A stretch of 64,000 nt of DNA. Source: Chitinophaga sp. HK235. GTDB lineage: Bacteria > Bacteroidota > Bacteroidia > Chitinophagales > Chitinophagaceae. Numbering within the stretch: position 1 is the first letter of the stretch; each line of letters opens with the position of its first letter. This document shows, piece by piece, positions 54,157-61,031 of this stretch. The notes under the pieces were generated by a model. The model saw only the letters and a program-made list of their open reading frames with translations, did not search any database and was not told where the DNA came from. The DNA lies in the NCBI RefSeq assembly GCF_018255755.1, contig NZ_CP073766.1, forward strand, positions 5,144,501 through 5,208,500. The letters are read 5' to 3'. Position numbers and translations under genes: made by a program.

Positions 54157-55854
54157 ATGAAAGGATTACTGGTTTTGTTGACCGGACTGGCCATAGCTGC
54201 CCAGCCGGTACAGGCACAAAAAAAGAAGAACATTGACAGCAGCGCTGCCATTATCACCTACGGGATGCGCAGCAACGGAAAGGAATCCGGTAGCGGACTG
54301 CAACTGATCATCGACCACAACAGGGCACATATCATTCCCGGCGGACCTGCTCCCAAAGAACAACAATACCTCGACCTGACTGAAAAAAACACCTATCAGG
54401 TGCTTGGCACTCCTAACGGGAACATCTACACGCTAAAGAAACCCTTTGGAGAATATACACAGGCCGAACTGCTGTCCGGCACTGATACCATCCTGGGCCA
54501 GGTATGTAAAAAAGCCCGCCTCTTTATCCGCTCCAACACCATCGAAGTATGGTACACCGATAAACTGGCCCTCAAAGGAACACCCAATCTTACCATCGCA
54601 CCCGGATTGGGCCTGGTACTCAAAATAGTACGCAACGGCAACAGCGAAACCTACGCCAAACAGATCACCTACCGCAAAATCACACCTGCAGAACTGGCCT
54701 GGCCTTCCCAATTCGGACAACAGGTAGACGATGCCGCCTATATGCGCGAAGTCATCGACAGCCGCTACACCACCCTGCCGGTGTTTGAACAGGAACAGAT
54801 CAGCTGGGGCAACAACAACACCAATCCTGCCGATAATCAGACCGGCCTCACCTATCACTATGCCGGTGGTACCGTGATCCTCAAAAAGGTAAAACTGCCA
54901 GCTTCTAAAAAGGGAGAAACCATGTTCGCTGAACTGGTGCAATACTCTAACGGTGACGCCTATGACCGTACCGGCTCTGTATTCATGATCCCTACCGACA
55001 AAGCAGCCTCTTTCCTGGACGGCCTCCGCAAAGGCGCTGCTGCATTGCCAGTGTTTACCGCCAGAAACGGCAAACAATATCAGGGTATGGTGGCGACAGA
55101 CAACTATCTGCCTGCGCTGGAAATACTCCGCTTTTTCACACCATTTGGTGTACATCATTTCAACGACCAGGTGAAAATCAAAGGTTATCACTGGGCTGAT
55201 TCCGTGATGTACAAACAGGATATCACAGAACTGCAACACAGATTACAGGGAGAAGTATGGCTGGGTGTATACATCGGCAACTACGACAAAGGTGGTCATA
55301 AGGTAAGCCTCCGCTTTAAATACTATCCCGGTGATGCAGAAGATGAAAACACATCCACGCCCAACTGGAGCCTTCCCATCTTCAACACTACCAACCTGAT
55401 GGAGATGGCTGGACAGGAATATCCTTCCCTCTTCGATAAGGATTCCCTGACCGTCACCGTCAATATTCCTGAAGGTATCCGTAACCTGCAGCTGCGTTAT
55501 ATCACCACCGGCCACGGCGGCTGGGGCGGCGGCGATGAATTTAATCCCAGGCAGAATGAAATATTTGCAGACGGAAAAAGAGTGTATCACTTCATCCCAT
55601 GGCGCACCGACTGCGGCACTTACCGCCTGTCTAATCCGGCATCCGGCAACTTCGGCAACGGACTGTCTTCTTCAGACCTGAGTCGTTCCAACTGGTGCCC
55701 GGGTACGCTGACATCACCAGTGTTTATTTCACTGCCAGACATGACGCCGGGTATACACACTATCCGTGTGGCCATTCCGCAGGGCGCTCCTGCCGGCACT
55801 AGCCAGAGCTTCTGGGATGTATCCGGAACACTGATCGGTACATTGAAAAAATAA
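54157..55854 (+). CDS. GLPGLI-like plus PNGase F-like secreted fusion protein
   Basis: A 565-residue exported protein with signal peptide MKGLLVLLTGLAIAAQPVQA; ATG 54157 is used, as the frame's earlier start at 54115 adds 14 non-signal residues. Residues ~27-175 resemble the GLPGLI family (GQVCKKARLFI, WYTDKLALKGTPNLTIAPGLGLVL). Residues ~235-565 resemble peptide-N-glycosidase F: AYDRTGSVFMIP (~268-279, candidate catalytic Asp270), then TTGHGGWGGGDEFNPRQNE (Glu461) and FIPWRTDCGTYRLSNPASG. PNGase F removes N-glycans from glycoproteins. The fusion of the two parts in one chain is unusual. Confidence 0.85.
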   Translation: MKGLLVLLTGLAIAAQPVQAQKKKNIDSSAAIITYGMRSNGKESGSGLQLIIDHNRAHIIPGGPAPKEQQYLDLTEKNTYQVLGTPNGNIYTLKKPFGEYTQAELLSGTDTILGQVCKKARLFIRSNTIEVWYTDKLALKGTPNLTIAPGLGLVLKIVRNGNSETYAKQITYRKITPAELAWPSQFGQQVDDAAYMREVIDSRYTTLPVFEQEQISWGNNNTNPADNQTGLTYHYAGGTVILKKVKLPASKKGETMFAELVQYSNGDAYDRTGSVFMIPTDKAASFLDGLRKGAAALPVFTARNGKQYQGMVATDNYLPALEILRFFTPFGVHHFNDQVKIKGYHWADSVMYKQDITELQHRLQGEVWLGVYIGNYDKGGHKVSLRFKYYPGDAEDENTSTPNWSLPIFNTTNLMEMAGQEYPSLFDKDSLTVTVNIPEGIRNLQLRYITTGHGGWGGGDEFNPRQNEIFADGKRVYHFIPWRTDCGTYRLSNPASGNFGNGLSSSDLSRSNWCPGTLTSPVFISLPDMTPGIHTIRVAIPQGAPAGTSQSFWDVSGTLIGTLKK

Positions 55855-55884
55855 TTCATTCGCTGCAATACTTACATTTGTTTT

Positions 55885-56508
55885 ATGAATGATATCATAG
55901 CGGGTTTGCAAAACAGCCTTCATGAAATGACATGGCTGGAAGCTATTGCAGTGCTATTTGCCGTATTGTCGGTCATCTTCCAGAAAAAAAACAATATTCT
56001 CGTATATCCTACCGGTATCATCAGTACCGGTATTTATACCTATCTCCTGTCCAGAGAACATTTTAAACTCTATGCAGACGCTACGCTCAATGCCTATTAC
56101 CTGGTGATGAGCGTTTATGGGTGGGTATACTGGGCCCGGCAGGGCCCGGCCAAACCAGCGGTGAAGATCAGCCGGAGCACTCCACGGGAGATGACCATGG
56201 CGATCTTCATCGCCTTGATGGGCTGGGCTGTTTTTTATATACTGCTGGTGAATTTCTCCGATTCCAATGTGCCGGTTATGGACGCCTTCATTTCTGCCAC
56301 GGCCTGTGGCGGTATGTGGCTGCTGGCCAAAAGGAAACTGGAAAACTGGATACTGCTCAACATATCCAACTTTGTGGCGGTGCCCCTGTTGTTTTACAAG
56401 CATCTATACCTCACCGCATTCCTGACCGTCTTTTTGTTTATCATCGCTATCTTCGGATATCTCAGCTGGCGTGAGGCAGTGCAGGAACAGGAAATAACGC
56501 ATTCATGA
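55885..56508 (+). CDS. pnuC: nicotinamide riboside/mononucleotide transporter PnuC
   Basis: A 207-residue membrane protein with about seven TM helices: LEAIAVLFAVLSVIF, YPTGIISTGIYTYL, YADATLNAYYLVMSVYGWVYWARQ (the PnuC signature with the conserved NxYY/W), MTMAIFIALMGWAVFYILL, MDAFISATACGGMWLLAKR, NISNFVAVPLLFYKHLYLTAFLTVFLFIIAIFGYLSW. It takes up nicotinamide riboside for NAD salvage. It overlaps the nadR-like gene by 4 bases (ATGA), a clear two-gene operon for uptake plus phosphorylation. A TACATTTG (-7 type) at 55873-55880 lies only 5 bases before the ATG. Confidence 0.94.
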   Translation: MNDIIAGLQNSLHEMTWLEAIAVLFAVLSVIFQKKNNILVYPTGIISTGIYTYLLSREHFKLYADATLNAYYLVMSVYGWVYWARQGPAKPAVKISRSTPREMTMAIFIALMGWAVFYILLVNFSDSNVPVMDAFISATACGGMWLLAKRKLENWILLNISNFVAVPLLFYKHLYLTAFLTVFLFIIAIFGYLSWREAVQEQEITHS

Positions 56509-57026
56509 AAAAAGTAGTAGTCATAGGGCCTGAGTCTACAGGCAAAAGCACCCTCAGCGCAAAACTCGCGGAACACTTTCATACGGTGTGGACACCGGAA
56601 TATGCCCGTGAATACCTGGAGAAACTGTCACGCCCCTACGAACAGCACGACCTGCTGGCGATTGCCGAAGGACAGCTCCGGCTGGAACATGAACTGGCCG
56701 CCAGGGCCAATCAGGTGCTGATCTGTGATACCGATCTGTATGTGATAAAAGTGTGGAGTGAACATAAATACCAGGAATGCGATCCCCGCATCCTGAAAGA
56801 GATAGCGACGCAGCAATGTGATCATTATCTGCTGACCTATATAGACCTGCCCTGGGAAGAAGATCCCCAGCGCGAATATCCTGATCCGGAGATGAGGACT
56901 TATTTCTATCAGGTGTACAGGGATATCGTGATGCAGTCCGGGGTAACCTGGACGGATATACGAGGTAGTTATCAGCAGCGGGAAGCGCTGGCTATCGAAG
57001 CCGTAACGCGGTTATTACAATCGTAA
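56505..57026 (+). CDS. nadR: NadR-type nicotinamide riboside kinase (AAA/P-loop)
   Basis: A 173-residue P-loop kinase corresponding to the C-terminal part of E. coli NadR. Walker A GPESTGKST (7-15) and TWTPEYAREYLEKL (~27-40, the NadR WVPEYAR motif) plus ICDTDLYVIKVW (~72-83) place it in the NR kinase family. It converts nicotinamide riboside to NMN; the N-terminal regulator and NMN adenylyltransferase domains of E. coli NadR are absent. Its ATG overlaps the pnuC stop (ATGA), so transport and kinase are translated together. Confidence 0.9.
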   Translation: MKKVVVIGPESTGKSTLSAKLAEHFHTVWTPEYAREYLEKLSRPYEQHDLLAIAEGQLRLEHELAARANQVLICDTDLYVIKVWSEHKYQECDPRILKEIATQQCDHYLLTYIDLPWEEDPQREYPDPEMRTYFYQVYRDIVMQSGVTWTDIRGSYQQREALAIEAVTRLLQS

Positions 57027-57029
57027 GGA

Positions 57030-57746
57030 CTATTTAAGGCCGGTAACGAGTTCCATGATATCCGGATCCGGCGCGAGGTTACGCATCTGTATCAATATTT
57101 TCCGCTGTCTCCAGGCAGTTATCCGGGCCGGCGGATTAACAGTATACTTTACCGGATTGGGAAGACTGGCCGCAATCATGGCGGATTCTTCCCGGTTCAG
57201 ACTGGCGGCATTCTTGTTATAGTAAGCCTGTGCTGCAGCTTCTATACCAAAGATGCCGTCGCCCGTTTGGGCCACATTGAGATACATTTCCAGTATACGC
57301 TGTTTACCCCAGATCTTTTCGATCATAAAAGTGAAATATACTTCCAGCCCTTTCCGTACCCAACTGCGACCCTGCCAGAGAAACACATTTTTAGCCACCT
57401 GCTGACTGATAGTGCTGGCGCCTCTTATCTTCTTGCTGGTTTGGTTGTGTTTCATCGCCTTTTCGATGGATTTGTAATCGAAGCCATCGTGATCAGGGAA
57501 GAGCTGGTCTTCGCTGGCGATGACGGCCAGTTTGGCGTGCTGGGATATTTCATCGTAGCTGACCCAGGTTTTGTGAAGCGTTTTGTCTGTGCCCCACAAG
57601 CTGAACCAGCTGGATATCATGGTGAGCGTAATCGGTGGATTCACCCACCGTAGTATGATAATGTAGACTAATTGTGCGACAAATAGGACCAGCAATACCC
57701 GTTTCAATCTTCTCCACGTTCTGGGGACAATGCCTTTTAACTTCAT
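57030..57746 (-). CDS. mtgA: monofunctional peptidoglycan glycosyltransferase
   Basis: A 238-residue GT51 enzyme anchored by an N-terminal TM helix (VLLVLFVAQLVYIIIL, ~18-33). The GT51 motifs are VIASEDQLFPDHDGFDYKSIEKA (catalytic Glu ~78) and RGASTISQQVAKNVFLW (~108-124), EKIWGKQRILEMYLNVAQTG (~142-161). It polymerises lipid II into glycan strands in the periplasm. It converges on nadR with only 3 bases between the stops, and no terminator is seen there. Confidence 0.96.
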   Translation of the reverse strand: MKLKGIVPRTWRRLKRVLLVLFVAQLVYIIILRWVNPPITLTMISSWFSLWGTDKTLHKTWVSYDEISQHAKLAVIASEDQLFPDHDGFDYKSIEKAMKHNQTSKKIRGASTISQQVAKNVFLWQGRSWVRKGLEVYFTFMIEKIWGKQRILEMYLNVAQTGDGIFGIEAAAQAYYNKNAASLNREESAMIAASLPNPVKYTVNPPARITAWRQRKILIQMRNLAPDPDIMELVTGLK

Positions 57747-57919
57747 TCAACGTAGGTTTAGAAAAATCGGGCTGAAAGGTAGGAAGTAATTGTGGAATTA
57801 TGAATTACAAATTGCAGATTAAGTTATAGTGAGTATATAATTTGGTAAATTTACACTAGCAGCAAACGAATACTGCGCAGGTTGTCATTGAGCATTTTTC
57901 ATTTCTAATCATTAATGTT

Positions 57920-58537
57920 ATGCTGTTGAACGTACACCCGGAAAATCCGAACCCACGTCATATAAAAACGATTATCGAATGCCTCAGGGATGGAGGTATC
58001 ATTATCTATCCTACAGATACCGTATATGGTCTGGGCTGTGATATTACCCAGCACAAGGCGATTGAACGGATTGCCCGTATCAAACAGATAGATCCTAAAA
58101 AAGCACATTTTTCCTTTATCTGCTATGATCTGAGCCATCTGTCAGACTACGCCAAAAGTGTAGACACGCCGGTGTTCAGGATGTTGAAAAAGGCGTTGCC
58201 AGGCCCTTATACTTTTATCCTGCCAGCGAGCAAAATGGTACCTAAACTGCTGAAAACCAAAAAGGACACTGTGGGTATCAGGGTGCCGGACAATAATATC
58301 TGCAGAACGATCGTAAAAGAACTGGATAATCCGCTGATGAGTACTACCCTGCCGATAGAGCATTACGTGGAAGAATATACGGACCCGGAAATCATTTATG
58401 AGAAATTTGGGAAGGTGGTAGATATTGTGGTAGATGGAGGTCCTGGAGGGATGGCATTTTCAACGGTGGTGGACTGTACCGGTCCGGAACCGGAACTGAT
58501 CAGGGAAGGCCTTGGTAGTTATGACGCGATTTCCTAA
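57920..58537 (+). CDS. Sua5/YciO/YrdC-family L-threonylcarbamoyladenylate synthase-like protein
   Basis: A 205-residue YrdC-domain protein: ILRDGGIIIYPTDTVYGLGCDI (~23-46, the PTDTxYGL motif), KAIERIARIKQIDPKKAHFSFI, and PGPYTFILPASKMVPK, GIRVPDN, with the C-terminal GGPGGMAFSTVVDC. Sua5/TsaC proteins make the threonylcarbamoyl-AMP used for t6A at tRNA position 37. The sequence is closer in length to YciO than to Sua5 (no extra C-terminal domain), so it may be a paralog rather than the essential TsaC. It is followed 20 bases on by a small secreted-protein gene. Confidence 0.9.
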   Translation: MLLNVHPENPNPRHIKTIIECLRDGGIIIYPTDTVYGLGCDITQHKAIERIARIKQIDPKKAHFSFICYDLSHLSDYAKSVDTPVFRMLKKALPGPYTFILPASKMVPKLLKTKKDTVGIRVPDNNICRTIVKELDNPLMSTTLPIEHYVEEYTDPEIIYEKFGKVVDIVVDGGPGGMAFSTVVDCTGPEPELIREGLGSYDAIS

Positions 58538-58557
58538 AGTTTACTTCAGATAATAAG

Positions 58558-58875
58558 ATGATAAAACGTTGGATAACAGTTTGTTTGATCATGGGACCTG
58601 TTTTAGCGCAGGCGCAAACGCTGTTGCGGAAGCCGGTCCGGCTCCTGCCGGCAGGTAAGCCGGTGGGATCTGTTCTGGCCTTTCGCCCCGCTCCCGTTTT
58701 TTCCCGGCCGGCAACGATGGTATATCCAATAAATCCCCTGGCACCCAATGCTTATTATGACCAGCATTTCGGCTTTTTTTGTAAACAGGAATGGACCTGG
58801 CAAAAACATACAGGCGTCCCCGTTAAATTAAGGTTAGGCAACTACGATTATACCCAACGTTACGAAGGAAAATGA
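58558..58875 (+). CDS. small secreted protein of unknown function
   Basis: A 105-residue protein with a signal peptide (MIKRWITVCLIMGPVLAQAQ). The C-terminal half has YYDQHFGFFCKQEWTWQKHTG and LRLGNYDYTQRYEGK, a pattern I recall in many short Bacteroidota secreted proteins of unknown role. No enzyme motif is visible. It starts 20 bases after the Sua5/YciO gene, likely in the same operon, and is followed by two inverted repeats at 58924-58941 and the terminator at 58970-59016. Confidence 0.75.
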   Translation: MIKRWITVCLIMGPVLAQAQTLLRKPVRLLPAGKPVGSVLAFRPAPVFSRPATMVYPINPLAPNAYYDQHFGFFCKQEWTWQKHTGVPVKLRLGNYDYTQRYEGK

Positions 58876-58969
58876 ATCCAACACATTAAAAAATAATCAG
58901 TTAAAAACGAATGCTTGACTCCGTCAAATAAATATATTTGACAAAAGCAATTAAATAAAAAATCATTTT

Positions 58970-59016
58970 AAAAACGAAGCCCACATTGATTTTACGTCAA
59001 TGTGGGCTTCGTTTTT
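58970..59016. terminator. strong bidirectional terminator, convergent gene pair
   Basis: A perfect 20-bp stem (58970-58989 with 58997-59016) and a 7-base loop lies between the convergent small secreted-protein gene and the C1 peptidase gene, with A-runs on one side and T-runs on the other so it works both ways. Confidence 0.92.
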
Positions 59017-59105
59017 AAAAAATATAATCATCTGCTTCCATCTTCCCATCAGGCGAATCTGCATTGAGCTTCGCTCATCAGGAGAATCAGCAGCATCAGC
59101 ATTCA

Positions 59106-60248
59106 TTAGAGTTTCAGCTTCTTCGCGATTTCAGCCGGCAGTGCTTTTTTGTTGACCATAAAGCAAGTGGTTTTGTATGCGAAGTAAGGCATGGAAGCGT
59201 AGAAATATCCCTGGCCGAAGTTGTCGGTGCCCCAGGAGTTTTTCACGCGGAAGTATTTGTTGCCGTTCTGATCTTTTACGATGCCTACGATGTGCATGCC
59301 GTGGTCGTCCTGTGTTTCGTAGTTATCGAAGGCCAGCTGGCGTACTTCGGGGGTGATGGTTTTTTCTGTTCCTGGCTGGAGGAACAGGTTTTTCTTTTCT
59401 TCAGCAGACATATCGGACCAGTCTTTTTCTGGAACGATGGCCAGTCCTTCTTTGAAGTTGAAGCCTTTTTCGCTTACGTCAGCAGCCCAGGCGAGCGTGT
59501 AACCGTTGGTTACGGCTGTTTCCGCAATACGGGTGAAATCGTCGAGGGCTACGTTGTAAACTTTTTCCCAGTTCCAGTTATCCGGCACTTCCAGTACAAA
59601 CTGTGAGTTGTACGGGTGGTGGGTGAAGGAAGAGATCAGGACATAATCATCCGCATTGAGGCCCAGTTCTTTAGCAAAGGACTGCGGCGTATAGGATTTG
59701 CCGTTATAGGTGAATTTCTCAGGAGCTTCGCCCATGTAGCCGTTCAGCACACCATCGAAAGCTTTTTTCCAGTCGGGGTTGATGTTACCATTGGCATTGC
59801 CGATGGTTTTCGCCAGACCTTCCAGGAGGTTTTCCATTTCGGCGTGGTTGTACATTTTACCCTTGTTACCATCGTAAGCGCTCTGTGGTACGAGGCCGTA
59901 TTCACGCAGGCAGAGCAGATCGTCAGGGAAACCACCGCCTTCGCCGAAGTTGGCTTTGCCATGCATCCTTACATAGTTGGTGGCTTTCAGTGGGTACATT
60001 TTACGTACAACGAACATTTCGCTCAGATTAAGGCCTTTGCCTTTACCATTACGGAGCAGTTCAGACTCAAAAAAGGACAGGCCGGAGAAAGACCAGCAGG
60101 TACCGGTGCGACCCTGGTTCTGTACATCTCCAGCATCCATATTTTTAATAACGGTAAACTGGTAGCGGCTACCCTCCACATTGGTGCTGGTTTGTGCAAA
60201 TGCTGCGGTGCTGCAAAGCATAGCTGCACTAATCATCCATTTCTTCAT
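59106..60248 (-). CDS. secreted C1-family cysteine peptidase (bleomycin hydrolase/aminopeptidase C-like)
   Basis: A 380-residue exported peptidase with signal peptide MKKWMISAAMLCSTAAFAQ. Papain-like catalytic residues: Cys51 in NQGRTGTCWSF, the oxyanion Gln45, His316 in DDHGMHIVG and Asn337 in VKNSWG. The arrangement and the central insertions match the C1B bleomycin-hydrolase/PepC family rather than simple papain. It may trim peptides in the periplasm; a signal peptide sets it apart from the cytosolic PepC. It is on the minus strand, convergent with the small secreted-protein gene. Confidence 0.93.
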   Translation of the reverse strand: MKKWMISAAMLCSTAAFAQTSTNVEGSRYQFTVIKNMDAGDVQNQGRTGTCWSFSGLSFFESELLRNGKGKGLNLSEMFVVRKMYPLKATNYVRMHGKANFGEGGGFPDDLLCLREYGLVPQSAYDGNKGKMYNHAEMENLLEGLAKTIGNANGNINPDWKKAFDGVLNGYMGEAPEKFTYNGKSYTPQSFAKELGLNADDYVLISSFTHHPYNSQFVLEVPDNWNWEKVYNVALDDFTRIAETAVTNGYTLAWAADVSEKGFNFKEGLAIVPEKDWSDMSAEEKKNLFLQPGTEKTITPEVRQLAFDNYETQDDHGMHIVGIVKDQNGNKYFRVKNSWGTDNFGQGYFYASMPYFAYKTTCFMVNKKALPAEIAKKLKL

Positions 60249-60352
60249 GAGTTAAGACAGGTTTTTAGACAAGAGCCAAAAATAAGGGAAAGGAGGTATT
60301 CATCATGAGAAAAGATGGATGAACGGAAGCCTGCTACAGCATTACATCGTTT

Positions 60353-60877
60353 TTATTGTTCCTGATATTGTACTCTGGTAATTTCCCACTCCCAGAGATC
60401 TTCATTTTCTTTGTTTTTAACAGTGCCGACAAAACGCATTCCTGCTTTTTGTAATATCTTAACGGAAGCATTGTATTCTTCTTCGGTATGGGCAATGACT
60501 TTTTGTACGTATGAGTGGCCAAAAGCGAAGCGGACAAGTGCCTGGGCCATTTCGGAGCCCAGCCCCTGTTCGCGGTAGTCCTGGGATATTTCATACCCCA
60601 TCTCCACTATGCCCTGATGGTTGGGTTTGCCCTTAAAGCCACCAGCACCAATCAGGCGTTTATCTTCCCGGTGAATAACCAGGTAAAAAAACCATCCCAG
60701 CATGGATGGGTCATTGCGTAATTTGTCATATGCTACCAGCACCATTTCGGGATATTCGGTCCAGCCTTCCGGAACGGTGATGCCCAGAAGATCGGCGAGT
60801 GTATCATTGCCTTGTAATAGCGACTCAAAGTGCTGCAATGTACAAGGCAACAATTGTAGTCGGGGAGTTTGAATCAT
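60353..60877 (-). CDS. GNAT-family N-acetyltransferase (RimJ/RimL type)
   Basis: A 174-residue acetyltransferase of the RimJ/RimL class: RLQLLPCTLQHF at the start, then LIGAGGFKGKPNHQGIVEMGYEISQDYREQGLGSEMAQALVRFAF (~97-139) with the acetyl-CoA loop Q/R-x-x-G-x-G/A as EQGLGSEM, and ASVKILQKAGMRFVGTV near the C-terminus. Substrate is not predictable; relatives modify ribosomal protein N-termini or small molecules. It lies between the C1 peptidase and polA, same strand, gap of 104 bases. Confidence 0.9.
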   Translation of the reverse strand: MIQTPRLQLLPCTLQHFESLLQGNDTLADLLGITVPEGWTEYPEMVLVAYDKLRNDPSMLGWFFYLVIHREDKRLIGAGGFKGKPNHQGIVEMGYEISQDYREQGLGSEMAQALVRFAFGHSYVQKVIAHTEEEYNASVKILQKAGMRFVGTVKNKENEDLWEWEITRVQYQEQ

Positions 60878-61031
60878 GTTCTGAAACTAGTAAACTGTTT
60901 TGGGAAATACAAGAGGTTATCAAAATTGCGCATCTGCGGAAATGAACAGCGAATACAAGCAGAAAGTCTTAATAGTCAACTATATAGACGTCTGCTTGTA
61001 CTTTACTATTCATCACAGGAATGCCGTTTTA

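Noticed and set aside
55873..55880. -7 element TACATTTG as pnuC promoter
   Set aside because: It ends only 4 bases before the ATG, so transcription would begin at or after the start codon; it may be chance or imply a later start (Met15, at 55927).
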